A stretch of 64,000 nt of DNA, taken from Ruegeria lacuscaerulensis. Its GTDB lineage: Bacteria > Pseudomonadota > Alphaproteobacteria > Rhodobacterales > Rhodobacteraceae. Made by a program: the position numbers and the translations under genes. Location: NCBI RefSeq assembly GCF_013033355.1, contig NZ_WQDY01000013.1, positions 83,313 through 147,312 of the forward strand, in the 5' to 3' direction. Positions 36,381 through 45,298 of the stretch are shown here, piece after piece. The notes under the pieces were generated by a model. That model saw nothing but the letters and a program-made list of their open reading frames with translations. It did no database searches and had not been told where the DNA came from. The first letter of the stretch is position 1. Each line of letters begins with the position of its first letter.

Positions 36381-39300
36381 TTACGCGACAAAGTCGTCGT
36401 CGTTCAGGTCGGCACTGTTGATACCGACAAGGCGCACCGAGCCTTCATTGCCGAAGGAGATCACGGCATCATCACCATCCTGAGCAACGCCGACGCTGCC
36501 GCCAAAGTCGGGCCCAAAGTCGCCGAACTGAAGCTGATCCAGACCGACTTCAAAGTCCTGAATGACGTCGTTACCGAAGTTGCCCTCGAAGACGAAGGTG
36601 TCGTTACCTGCGCCACCGATCAGGATGTCATCGCCACCCTCACCGTTCAGCACATCGTCACCGGCCTGACCGTTCAGGGTGTTGGACCCCGAGTTGCCCG
36701 ACAGGATGTCGTCGCCACCATTCGGGCTGCCAGCGTTGTTCGAGCCGTTGATGTTTTCGAACCCAAACACCTGATCCAGGATTGCACCATCGGGTGCATT
36801 GACCTGTGCAACGCCGTTGCCTTCTTCATCCAGATCCAGAACAACGCCCGGCCCTGCGGTGAACAGCGCGGTGTCGATCCCTTCGCCACCGATGATCACG
36901 TCGGCACCGCCGAAAGAATGGATCGCGTCATTGCCGGCACCACCGTCGAGGATGTTGAACTCGTTGTTGCCAAGGATCAGGTCATCCCCGTCCGAGCCGA
37001 CAACGTTTTCGAAGTCATCAACTTCGGCGACGATCTGGCCGTTCTGGATGATGGCACCGTCCTGCGGACCTTCATCACCGCTGCCAACAGGGTTCGGCGA
37101 AGGACCGCTGAGGTCCAGATCAACGGTTACACCGTCAAAGCTGGAGACGTCGATCGTGTCGCTGTCATCCGAGCCGACAACCCGCTCGATCGAGCGCAGG
37201 ATGTCCACTTCGATCTGGTTGTCGATGACGTCCTCGCCGATGACACCTGTGCCACCAGTGGCTTCGGTATCCAGCGTCGCACCGGCATCTACCAGCGTGT
37301 CCTGCACGACCGGGCCGTTCTGACCAGCAGGTGCATTGTGCAAGTGCACAGCCGAGACAACACCCGGGATCGGCGTCAACAGATCAGCTTCGTTCAGGCC
37401 CGTCACGCTCAACTCGCTGGAATAGGTGACTTCACCGGTTTCCAAGTTTTGAGTGACGACGAGGGTCGCCTGACCGGTCGCTTCGCTGTCGGATGTAGGA
37501 CCAGGCTCCTGCGAGGCGTCCAGACCACCGCTCAGCGTGACAGTACGGATGCCATTCTCGGTCACATCGCTGTCAACCAACAGTTGGCCGCGAATTTCAC
37601 CAGCCGGGAAGTCCGAGGTGTGGATGTTGTAGTACAGGTTGCCCTGGACTGCCTGCTCCACGAACTCGGCGCCATTGGTGATGGACGATCCGAACTGATC
37701 CGGTGCTGCAACAACTGCGTCGGTGACGGTGACGTTAAAGCCTGTGTCACGTATGGCAGTGCCATTGCCGTTTGCATCCAGGCTGACTTCGACCGCGACA
37801 TCCAGATCCGAGAAATCGGCTGTGTCGATGCCTTCACCACCGTCAATGAAGTCATTGCCCAGACCGCCGGTGATGACGTTGTCTGCGTCGCCTGCGATCA
37901 GAACGTCATCTCCTGCGCCGCCCGAGATATCACCGTTGGTGGTGCCCAGGTCGACAAAGATGTCGTCGCCATCGCTCAGCAGAACGTTGCCGTTGATCAC
38001 GCCTTCGTCGTCGTTGACGATGGTCACGAAGCCTGCATCCGATGCGTCGATCGCATTGACCGTGCCGCGGATTTCGCTTTCGTTCAGGATCGCGCCAACC
38101 AGGTTCAGGCCGCCATCAACGCGGATACCTGCTGCGGCGTCAGAGTCCTCGGAGCCGGCGATCAGGCCTTCGTTGACCACAACACCCGCGAAAGAGGCGT
38201 CGTCCTGGCTTGTGAACAGGCGCAGACCGTCACCGACCTGGTTGCCTTCCAGCGCATCGCCACGACCTTGCAGCGTACCTTCGTTGATGACTGCAGCGGA
38301 CACGATGTCCCCCGACTCGTCGCCGGTTTGCAGCGAAACGGCGGAGCCGTTATTGCCTTCGCCTGCATCGACCAGACCCGAGTTGGTGAAGCTGTAGTTG
38401 TCAGCAGTGCCATCGGCATAGACGGTGCCGTTGCGCTGATCGCCAGTGCCAAGGATTTCGCCTTCGTTGACAACATCCAGACCGATCCCGTCGATATTCA
38501 CCGCACGGCTGTCCGATGTCACAGTGCCGCGGTTGACGAACGAGCCGCCTGTGTGATCACCGGTGCCAAAGTACACACCATTCTGGTCGCCTGCTAAAAC
38601 GCCGGTTTCTTCGTTGATCAGCTGGCCACGGAAGTTGACGTTGTTCACCGCACGGAACGCACCGACCGTGCCGTTTGCACCTTCGGACGTCACTGTACCG
38701 GTGTTGGTGATAGTGCCTTCAAAGAGGGCCGGGCCAAAGCCGCCGCCTTCCTGCCGGACACCCTCCAGACGGATACCGTCGCCAGCGGTGCCCAAAGCTG
38801 CACCTGCATTGCCCCGACCCGCGATCGTGCCGTCGTTGGTGATCGAAACGTCGCCATTACCTTCGACGGCAAGTGACAACGAAACGCCCGCGCCATCATT
38901 GTGTTCGCCCGCGTCAATAGTACCCGATGCAAGGTTTTGGATCGAATAGTCGCGTGCGGTGTCATCAGCGTAGACTGTACCATTGCGCTGATCTCCGGTG
39001 CCCAGAATGTCGCCACCATTGATCAGTTCAACACCGGAACCATCGATGTTCACAGCGCGGCTGTCGGACTGGATGGTTCCAAAGTTTAGAACGTCCAGAT
39101 CATGTTCGCCATCTCCGATGTACAGACCGTTGCGCGGCCCTTCGATCACACCGGTCGAGGTGTTTAGGATCTCACCTTCGGTATTGGCGCCATCAGCTAT
39201 GCGCAGGCCTGCTGCCGTACCCTGATCGCTTTCGGTCGAGATGACCCCGCTGTTAACGATCTCGGCTTCCAGGATGGCTCCCTCGGCACCGTCATCGATG

Positions 39301-40034
39301 CGCACGCCGTCGCCGGCCAGCGACGTGTTTGAAGCCGCCTGACCGCGACCTTGGATTGTTGCACCAAAACCATTGAAGATATCGGTTTCGACACGGTCGC
39401 CAATTTCATCTCCGACCTGCAGAGAAACCCCTGCACCTTGGTTGCCTTCGCCTGCGTCAATCGTACCGCCCGAAAAGTTCGAGATCGAAATGTCTTCCGC
39501 AGTTGAATTGGTGTAAATCGTTCCGTTGCGCTGATCACCTGTACCGATGATGTCACCAAAGTTACGAACATCGATACCTTGACCCTGAATGTCGACAGCG
39601 CGACTGTCAGAACTGATCACACCGCCGCGGAAGTTATCCAGATTGCCCGAGCTTTCAGCCCCCGCAAACTGAACGCCGTTAAACTCGCCTACAATCTCGC
39701 CAAAGTTTCTGATAGATGCGCTTCCAGTGACAAGAACGCCTGTTGCAAGCGCATCTGGACCGTTATTGGCTTCGATCCGACCGGACCGAAAGTTAAAGAT
39801 GTCGACGTCCTGACCTTGCGCCTGCACTGCAGCAACAGCGTTGTTTGTGATGATTTCGCCAAAGTTCAACAGGCGCGAAAAATCACTAGCCAGCACAAAA
39901 GCCGGGGTGTCATCCACCACAGTGCTCTGGAAAAAGTTGTTTATAAGGGTTTGACCATCGCGGGTGGTCTCTTGCGCCAGCGTGGACGATGTCAAGAGAC
40001 GGGCGCGAAGACTGCTAAGAAGTTGGGACAGCAT
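36381..40034 (-). CDS. Large secreted RTX protein with beta-solenoid repeats and CHRD domain
   Basis: A 1217-residue, very acidic exoprotein. Residues about 40-700 are asparagine- and glycine-rich solenoid repeats of the form NxGxIxG. Within them a unit of about 180 residues carrying SDSRAVNIDG and GTGDQRNGT recurs three times (GTGDQRNGT near 39530, 38990 and 38435). An RTX block (GGAGDDVLIAGD, GGLGNDFIDGGEG) follows, then an interrupted CHRD domain (DFPAGEIRGQLL, VSAVHLHNAPAG). A second RTX block includes LNGEGGDDILIGGAGNDTF. The aliphatic C-terminus DLNDDDFVA fits a type I signal. No N-terminal signal peptide is present. ATG at 40034 has GGAG upstream. Confidence 0.9.
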   Translation of the reverse strand: MLSQLLSSLRARLLTSSTLAQETTRDGQTLINNFFQSTVVDDTPAFVLASDFSRLLNFGEIITNNAVAAVQAQGQDVDIFNFRSGRIEANNGPDALATGVLVTGSASIRNFGEIVGEFNGVQFAGAESSGNLDNFRGGVISSDSRAVDIQGQGIDVRNFGDIIGTGDQRNGTIYTNSTAEDISISNFSGGTIDAGEGNQGAGVSLQVGDEIGDRVETDIFNGFGATIQGRGQAASNTSLAGDGVRIDDGAEGAILEAEIVNSGVISTESDQGTAAGLRIADGANTEGEILNTSTGVIEGPRNGLYIGDGEHDLDVLNFGTIQSDSRAVNIDGSGVELINGGDILGTGDQRNGTVYADDTARDYSIQNLASGTIDAGEHNDGAGVSLSLAVEGNGDVSITNDGTIAGRGNAGAALGTAGDGIRLEGVRQEGGGFGPALFEGTITNTGTVTSEGANGTVGAFRAVNNVNFRGQLINEETGVLAGDQNGVYFGTGDHTGGSFVNRGTVTSDSRAVNIDGIGLDVVNEGEILGTGDQRNGTVYADGTADNYSFTNSGLVDAGEGNNGSAVSLQTGDESGDIVSAAVINEGTLQGRGDALEGNQVGDGLRLFTSQDDASFAGVVVNEGLIAGSEDSDAAAGIRVDGGLNLVGAILNESEIRGTVNAIDASDAGFVTIVNDDEGVINGNVLLSDGDDIFVDLGTTNGDISGGAGDDVLIAGDADNVITGGLGNDFIDGGEGIDTADFSDLDVAVEVSLDANGNGTAIRDTGFNVTVTDAVVAAPDQFGSSITNGAEFVEQAVQGNLYYNIHTSDFPAGEIRGQLLVDSDVTENGIRTVTLSGGLDASQEPGPTSDSEATGQATLVVTQNLETGEVTYSSELSVTGLNEADLLTPIPGVVSAVHLHNAPAGQNGPVVQDTLVDAGATLDTEATGGTGVIGEDVIDNQIEVDILRSIERVVGSDDSDTIDVSSFDGVTVDLDLSGPSPNPVGSGDEGPQDGAIIQNGQIVAEVDDFENVVGSDGDDLILGNNEFNILDGGAGNDAIHSFGGADVIIGGEGIDTALFTAGPGVVLDLDEEGNGVAQVNAPDGAILDQVFGFENINGSNNAGSPNGGDDILSGNSGSNTLNGQAGDDVLNGEGGDDILIGGAGNDTFVFEGNFGNDVIQDFEVGLDQLQFGDFGPDFGGSVGVAQDGDDAVISFGNEGSVRLVGINSADLNDDDFVA
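38100..39650 (-). repeat. Three imperfect ~545-bp tandem repeats inside the RTX gene
   Basis: The core GCGCTGAT of the segment encoding GTGDQRNGT recurs at 38433, 38985 and 39528, giving spacings of 552 and 543 bases. Flanking segments (SDSRAV before, IDAGE or VDAGE after) recur in the same order. The copies have diverged clearly at the DNA level, so the duplications are old. Confidence 0.85.
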
Positions 40035-40366
40035 GGGATACTCCGTCAAGAATTGTTGCATTCTGCGGGCCGCCCGCTGCTTTGGGCATTCCACGTATCC
40101 AATGGGTAGTCAGCCGCTTCGGCCAGCTAAAATTCATCCTTCGAATTAGGGGTATAACCAACGCGAATACTCACAAAATCTGTGAGTTAGTAGTAAGTGA
40201 AATCAATAAGTTATCGTGCCTTCAATCACTTTGATCGCCTATTCACTAGCGGCTATTGACACTTATGTGTTTGAAAGTGATCGTTTCTTCATGCGCAACA
40301 CTCACCGTCAGGGTATGAATCCGAAGGTGCATCAAGATGCGCGACTTGTATCAGTAGTTGGTGATC
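40035..40366. other. Intergenic region between the RTX gene and the OxyR-like gene
   Basis: 332 bases, distinctly A+T-rich, lying upstream of both divergent genes. It contains two inverted repeats: AATTC and GAATT (40131-40147), and ACTCACA and TGTGAGT (40169-40187). No convincing coding frame or sigma-70 promoter was seen. Confidence 0.6.
40169..40187. promoter_or_regulatory. Inverted repeat ACTCACA-N5-TGTGAGT
   Basis: A perfect 7-bp inverted repeat with a 5-base spacer, 135 bases upstream of the RTX start and 180 upstream of the LysR-type gene. Geometry suits a dimeric helix-turn-helix regulator. The protein that binds it is not known; the adjacent LysR-type protein is one candidate. Confidence 0.4.
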
Positions 40367-41287
40367 GTGAATTTCAGAGACTTGGAATACGTTCTGGCCA
40401 TCGCCAAATATGGGCAGTTCAGTCAGGCGGCAGCAGCTTGCAACGTCTCTCAGCCTGCGATGTCCAATCAGGTCAAAAAACTTGAACAGGAGTTAGGGGC
40501 CGAACTGTTTTTGCGCCTCAATAACGAGGTTCGACCGACACTGTGCGGTGTTCAGGTGTTGCGCATTGCCGAACGCATTCTGAACGATGCGCAAAAGATC
40601 CGCGATACGGCGACCCAGTTCCGCGACCCCGAGGCGGTTCCATACACGATCGGAATGACGCCGACCCTCGCGCCCTACCTGACACAATATTTCTCAGATC
40701 TGTTTAGCGCATTGTTTCCCAATATGCGAGTGACGATGATCGAGGATTTGCCACAAAATATGTTGCGTATGGTCGAAGACCACACGTTGGATCTTGCTCT
40801 GGTCGCCAAGGTCAACAATTCCGAAGCGCTCGAGTTTACCTCGATCTGGTCCGAACCTCTGTTCTTGGCTGTTCGTGACGGTCACCCGCTAAGCACCTTG
40901 CCATCGATTGCCCCAGAGGACGTGCCCCATCACGACTTCATCCGACTGCCGCATAGTTTCGGCTATGAACTGGAAAACCGCTTGCCCAAAATCGACCCGG
41001 CAAATCGCGCCAGCAAGCGGTTCGACCTGAGCGCGCTGCGTTTCGAGACGATCTGTCGGCATATTTGTCATTCCGACGATTGTACAATCGTGTCGGCCCT
41101 GGCGGCCGAGCAATTCAAACGTGACCGCTGGCCTTTGTGCTTTATCCCCTTTGACGCGCCGGGCAACCTGCGTGATCTGGGCGCGGCGACGCGTCCGGGC
41201 TGTCCAAGACGGCCGCTCTTGGATCGGATCGGGGCTTTCATTCTGGAACAGCCTCCGATCGGCGTGACCCCAACATTCCAGATGTGA
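40367..41287 (+). CDS. LysR-family regulator, OxyR-like but lacking the peroxide cysteine loop
   Basis: A regulator of about 306 residues. The N-terminus MNFRDLEYVLAIAKYGQFSQAA and VSQPAMSNQVKKLEQELG align closely with OxyR. The effector domain is also OxyR-like (IGMTPTLAPYL, DLALVAKVNNSEALEF, PLFLAVRDGHPL). Where OxyR has its reactive cysteine (GHCLRDQ) this protein has HSFGYELE. Instead a cluster of three cysteines appears in ICRHICHSDDC, next to the dimer region. GTG at 40367 gives the usual N-terminus; TTG and GTG codons just upstream are alternatives, and no strong ribosome site decides it. Confidence 0.85.
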   Translation: MNFRDLEYVLAIAKYGQFSQAAAACNVSQPAMSNQVKKLEQELGAELFLRLNNEVRPTLCGVQVLRIAERILNDAQKIRDTATQFRDPEAVPYTIGMTPTLAPYLTQYFSDLFSALFPNMRVTMIEDLPQNMLRMVEDHTLDLALVAKVNNSEALEFTSIWSEPLFLAVRDGHPLSTLPSIAPEDVPHHDFIRLPHSFGYELENRLPKIDPANRASKRFDLSALRFETICRHICHSDDCTIVSALAAEQFKRDRWPLCFIPFDAPGNLRDLGAATRPGCPRRPLLDRIGAFILEQPPIGVTPTFQM

Positions 41288-41421
41288 TCGCGGAAAGCCG
41301 GAAACTTGCGCTGTATCAAAGTCGGCGCGACTGATTCCCCTCAAAGCTGGGAACTGAACCGGGCCGTCCCGAGACGGATGGCTGTCTTTGCGGGTACGTG
41401 TTCGCGGAATCGTTAACTTTG

Positions 41422-41450
41422 TTGACAATGGATTTTGTATTTTGGATACA
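41422..41450 (+). promoter_or_regulatory. Promoter with overlapping GntR-type operator for the peptide ABC operon
   Basis: TTGACA at 41422-41427 and GATACA at 41445-41450 are 17 bases apart. The inverted repeat TGTAT-N5-ATACA (41436-41450) covers the spacer and -10 box. A 15-base part (41434-41448) recurs exactly, on the opposite strand, in front of the gntR gene (48840-48854). Binding here would block RNA polymerase. Operator identity is inferred. Confidence 0.6.
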
Positions 41451-41545
41451 TTGAGCAGTGATTTCGCGACGGCAAGCGTTGCCAAAGAGTGTTCTGACAA
41501 AAAAGCGCTAAGCGAAAACCAAGCAATATTTACTGGGAGAAACTC

Positions 41546-43129
41546 ATGAAACTTAAGTTTTTGGCCGCAACCGCAGCGATTGCGTTGTCCAGCGCTGCGG
41601 CACAGGCAAATACGTTGGTCTATTGCTCTGAAGGCTCGCCTGAAGGTTTTGACCCGGCGCTGTTCACCGCTGGCACCACCTTTGATGCGTCCTCGCACCC
41701 GATCTACAACCGCCTGCTGGAATTTGAGACCGGCACCACCAATGTGATCCCAGGCTTGGCCGAAAGCGTCGAGGCCAGCGATGACGGTTTGGAATATACG
41801 TTCAAGCTGCGTCAGGGCGTCAAATTCCACTCGAATGACGAATTCACCCCAACCCGCGACTTCAACGCCGATGACGTGATCTTCTCGTTCATGCGCCAGA
41901 AGGATGAAGGCCACCCCTATAATCAGGTGTCGGGTGGCACGTGGGAATATTTCCAGGGCATGGGTATGCCTGATCTGGTCGAGTCCATCGAAAAGATCGA
42001 CGACTACACGGTGAAATTCACGCTGTCTAAACCCGAGGCGCCTTTTGTCGCCAACATGGCGATGGACTTTGCCTCGATCCTGTCGGCGGAATATGCCGAT
42101 GCGATGATGGAAGCGGGCACACCTGAAAAGCTGAACACCGCGCCGATCGGCACCGGCCCGTTCTCATTCGTGGCCTATCAGAAAGACGCCGTGATCCGCT
42201 ATACGCAGAATGCTGATTACTGGAAAGCACCAGCGGATGTGAGCAACCTGATCTTTGCGATTACGCCTGATGCGTCGGTCCGTTATCAAAAGCTGAAGGC
42301 GGGTGAATGCCACATCATGCCTTATCCGAACCCCGCCGACATTCAGGCGATGCAGGATGACGCCGACATCAACATGATGGAGCAAGAAGGCCTGAACGTG
42401 GGTTATCTGGCTTACAACACCACGATGGAGCCGTTCGACAACCCGAAGGTGCGCAAAGCGCTGAACATGGCGATCGACAAGCAGGCGATCATCGACGTGG
42501 TGTTCCAAGGTTCGGGGCAAGCGGCCAAGAACCCGATCCCGCCGACCATGTGGGGGTACAACGAGGCCATCACCGACGATGCCTATGATCCCGAAGCGGC
42601 CAAGGCGATGCTGGAAGCCGAAGGCGTCAGCGATCTGTCGATGAAAGTTTGGGCGATGCCGGTTCAACGCCCCTATAACCCGAACGCCCGCCGCATGGCC
42701 GAGCTGATCCAAGCAGATTTCGCCAAGGTCGGCGTGGATGTCGAGATCGTCTCCTATGAATGGGGCGAGTACCTGTCGCGCTCAAAAGAGCTGAATCGCG
42801 ACGGAGCTGTGCTGCTGGGTTGGACCGGCGACAACGGCGACCCGGACAACTTCCTGGCCGTGCTGCTGGGCTGTGACGGCCGCGAAGCCTCGAACCGTGC
42901 ACAATGGTGCCACGAGCCTTTCGAAGATCTGATCCTGAAGGCCAAGCAGACCACCGATCAGGCCGAGCGCACCAAGCTGTATGAAGAGGCGCAGGTCATC
43001 TTCAAAGAGCAAGCCCCCTGGGCCACCATCGCACACTCGGTCGTTTACATGCCGATGCGCAACGAAGTGCAGGGCTACAAGGTCCACCCGCTGGGCGGCC
43101 ACATCTTCTACGGCGTCAGCGTCGAATAA
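41546..43129 (+). CDS. Peptide-type ABC transporter substrate-binding protein (DppA/OppA family)
   Basis: A 527-residue periplasmic solute-binding protein of family SBP_bac_5. A signal peptide ends at about AAAQA-NTLVYCSEG. The family features KLRQGVKFHSNDEFTPTRDFNADDVIFS, the aromatic and proline-rich middle (PFDNPKVRKALNMAIDKQAII) and the C-terminal HSVVYMPMRNEVQGYKVHPLG are present, as in DppA-type proteins for dipeptides. The last part of the operon encodes two permeases and two ATPases. AGGAG-like GGGAGAAA precedes the ATG. A hairpin terminator directly follows the stop. Confidence 0.93.
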   Translation: MKLKFLAATAAIALSSAAAQANTLVYCSEGSPEGFDPALFTAGTTFDASSHPIYNRLLEFETGTTNVIPGLAESVEASDDGLEYTFKLRQGVKFHSNDEFTPTRDFNADDVIFSFMRQKDEGHPYNQVSGGTWEYFQGMGMPDLVESIEKIDDYTVKFTLSKPEAPFVANMAMDFASILSAEYADAMMEAGTPEKLNTAPIGTGPFSFVAYQKDAVIRYTQNADYWKAPADVSNLIFAITPDASVRYQKLKAGECHIMPYPNPADIQAMQDDADINMMEQEGLNVGYLAYNTTMEPFDNPKVRKALNMAIDKQAIIDVVFQGSGQAAKNPIPPTMWGYNEAITDDAYDPEAAKAMLEAEGVSDLSMKVWAMPVQRPYNPNARRMAELIQADFAKVGVDVEIVSYEWGEYLSRSKELNRDGAVLLGWTGDNGDPDNFLAVLLGCDGREASNRAQWCHEPFEDLILKAKQTTDQAERTKLYEEAQVIFKEQAPWATIAHSVVYMPMRNEVQGYKVHPLGGHIFYGVSVE

Positions 43130-43145
43130 ATCATCACTCACGGAT

Positions 43146-43182
43146 CGGAGCCGCCCGCGTGGCGGCTCCGGTTTTCTTTTTT
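43146..43182 (+). terminator. Terminator or attenuator after the substrate-binding gene
   Basis: CGGAGCCGCC (43146-43155) and GGCGGCTCCG (43161-43170) form a perfect 10-bp stem around CGCGT, followed by a T-rich run to 43182. It lies inside the operon, just before the ribosome site GGAGG of the peptidase gene, so partial read-through would give more binding protein than permease. Confidence 0.88.
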
Positions 43183-43196
43183 GGAGGTCGGCCCTC

Positions 43197-44291
43197 ATGC
43201 CGGATTTGTCCGAGTATCGTCAACTGGCAAAGGACATGTCAGTCGATGCCGTGGCCCTCGTGCCCGGTCCCAATTTCACCCGCGCGTTGGGGAAACCCTT
43301 CATGAGCCACGAGCGACCCTTTGTGGTCGTTATCCCGGCCCAAGGTAGTCCCGCCGCGGTTGTCCCCAATCTGGAGCTTGGCACCTGGGCGCTGGTCGGC
43401 TTTGACGGTGCCGTGTTCGATTGGATGGACCAAACGGGCTGTGACAGCGCTTTTGCCGCTTTGGCTGCGCACATGCCGCTGACATCGCTGGCCGTCGAAG
43501 GGCAGGTGATGCGGGTCTTTGTGTCGAAGGCTTTCACCAACGCGCTGCCCGATCTGCGCATTGTGGATGCCGAACGCGAAATCTCGGGCTTGCGGATCAT
43601 AAAGACCGACGAAGACATCGCGGCACTGCAAGCGGCGATTGACATCTCGGAACGCGCGCTGGAACGAGTGATTGCCGATGTGCGTATCGGCCAGACCGAA
43701 AAACAGATCGAGCAGGCGCTGATTCAGGCACTGTTTGCCGAGGGCGCGGCCTCGTTGGCGTTTGCGCCGATTGTGGCAGCTGGTGACAATTCGGCCCAAC
43801 CGCATGGCAAGGCGAGAGCGGATTATCAGATCAAACCCGGCGACGCGTTGTTGTTCGATTTTGGTGCGCGCAAACACGGCTTTGCCGCCGATATCACCCG
43901 CACTTTCTTTGTGGCCGAAGTTTCGGACGAGGGCAGGGATGTTTATGACACCGTCCTGCGTGCCAACCTTGAAGGGTTCAACGCCTGCCGCCCGGGCACT
44001 ACTGCGCATGACATCGACGATGCTGTCACCCGCGTACTTGAGGCATCGCCCTATGCTGACCGTATCCGCACCAAAACCGGGCACGGGCTGGGCCGCGACG
44101 TACATGAAGCGCCCTATATCATGCGTGGAAATCATCAGGACATCCTTCCCGGCATGGTCTGGACCAACGAGCCCGGGCTTTATGACCTCGGAAATTTTGG
44201 TGTTCGGATCGAAGATGATGTTCTGGTGACGCAGGATGGCTGCCGGTCACTGACCCGCTTTCCCAAAGATCTCACAATCATAGGTCGCTGA
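43197..44291 (+). CDS. M24-family aminopeptidase (Xaa-Pro peptidase type)
   Basis: A 364-residue cytoplasmic metallopeptidase with the pita-bread fold. An N-terminal creatinase-like domain (to about residue 140) precedes the catalytic domain with metal ligands in LLFDFGARKHGFAADITRTFF, the histidine of KTGHGLGRDVHEAP, TNEPGLY, and the last glutamate in GVRIEDDV. It probably removes N-terminal residues next to proline from imported peptides. The ATG at 43197 follows GGAGGTCGGCCCTC. Its stop overlaps the next permease gene. It could instead be a relative acting on another amidinated or peptide-like solute. Confidence 0.88.
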   Translation: MPDLSEYRQLAKDMSVDAVALVPGPNFTRALGKPFMSHERPFVVVIPAQGSPAAVVPNLELGTWALVGFDGAVFDWMDQTGCDSAFAALAAHMPLTSLAVEGQVMRVFVSKAFTNALPDLRIVDAEREISGLRIIKTDEDIAALQAAIDISERALERVIADVRIGQTEKQIEQALIQALFAEGAASLAFAPIVAAGDNSAQPHGKARADYQIKPGDALLFDFGARKHGFAADITRTFFVAEVSDEGRDVYDTVLRANLEGFNACRPGTTAHDIDDAVTRVLEASPYADRIRTKTGHGLGRDVHEAPYIMRGNHQDILPGMVWTNEPGLYDLGNFGVRIEDDVLVTQDGCRSLTRFPKDLTIIGR

Positions 44292-45298
44292 TGTTTGGCT
44301 ACTTCCTTTCGCGCCTTGGAATGTTCGTTCCGACATTTCTGGGCGTGACGCTGATTTCCTTCATGTTCATCCGGGTGCTGCCCGGCGATCCCATCATCGT
44401 CATGGCCGGAGAACGCGGCATGACCGAGGAACGCTATCAGGAGATGGTGGTCAAGCTGGGCTTCGACAAACCGGTACTGCAGCAATACTGGGACTATCTG
44501 GTCGGCGTTATGCATGGCGATCTGGGTGAAAGCTTTGTCACCAAGAAACCGGTCTGGGATGAGTTCTTTGCCCTGTTCCCAGCCACGCTGGAACTGTCGA
44601 TCTGTGCGATGATCTTTGCCGTGGCTCTTGGCTTGCCTGCGGGTGTGATTGCTGCCGTGAACAGAGGCAAGTTCTTTGATCGCGCGCTGATGTCCTCGGC
44701 TTTGGTTGGCTACTCGATGCCGATCTTCTGGTGGGCCCTGCTTCTGATCATCGTGTTTTCAGGTAATCTGGGCTGGACGCCGGTATCGGGGCGGATCGAC
44801 CTGCTGTATTACTTCCCCAGCGTTACCGGTTTCATGTTGATCGACAGCCTGCTGTCAGGGCAGGAGGGGGCGTTTACGTCAGCCGTGCGTCACTTGATCC
44901 TGCCGACCATCGTACTGGGCACCATCCCGCTGGCGGTGATCGCGCGCCAGACTCGCTCGGCCATGTTAGAAGTTTTGGGCGAGGATTACATTCGCACCGC
45001 CCGCGCCAAGGGTCTTTCGCCCACGCGGATCAACGGGCTGCATGCGCTGCGCAACGCTCTGATCCCGGTGATAACAGTGATCGGCCTGTCGGTCGGCACG
45101 CTGCTGGCCGGCGCGATCCTGACCGAGACAATCTTTAGCTGGCCGGGCATCGGCAAGTGGATGGTCGACAGTATTTTCCGCCGCGACTATCCGGTGGTGC
45201 AGGGCGGGCTGCTGATGATCGCCGTGATCGTGATGCTGGTGAACCTGCTGGTCGATGTCCTTTACGGCATCATCAACCCCAAAATCCGGAGACGGTGA
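44291..45298 (+). CDS. Peptide ABC transporter permease, DppB type
   Basis: A 335-residue inner membrane permease with six hydrophobic helices. The N-terminus FLSRLGMFVPTFLGVTLISFMFIRVLPGDP is typical of DppB/OppB. The EAA loop that docks on the ATPase is YIRTARAKGLSPTRINGLHALRNALIPV. It starts at the last base of the aminopeptidase stop and ends overlapping the second permease start, so translation is tightly coupled. Confidence 0.94.
   Translation: MFGYFLSRLGMFVPTFLGVTLISFMFIRVLPGDPIIVMAGERGMTEERYQEMVVKLGFDKPVLQQYWDYLVGVMHGDLGESFVTKKPVWDEFFALFPATLELSICAMIFAVALGLPAGVIAAVNRGKFFDRALMSSALVGYSMPIFWWALLLIIVFSGNLGWTPVSGRIDLLYYFPSVTGFMLIDSLLSGQEGAFTSAVRHLILPTIVLGTIPLAVIARQTRSAMLEVLGEDYIRTARAKGLSPTRINGLHALRNALIPVITVIGLSVGTLLAGAILTETIFSWPGIGKWMVDSIFRRDYPVVQGGLLMIAVIVMLVNLLVDVLYGIINPKIRRR

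Noticed and set aside
36201..38597. Open antisense frame of about 798 codons on the plus strand across the RTX gene
   Set aside because: It runs opposite the well-supported RTX/CHRD gene, has no ribosome site, begins inside the exporter gene and gives a low-complexity product without recognisable domains. It mirrors the codon bias and repeats of the real gene.
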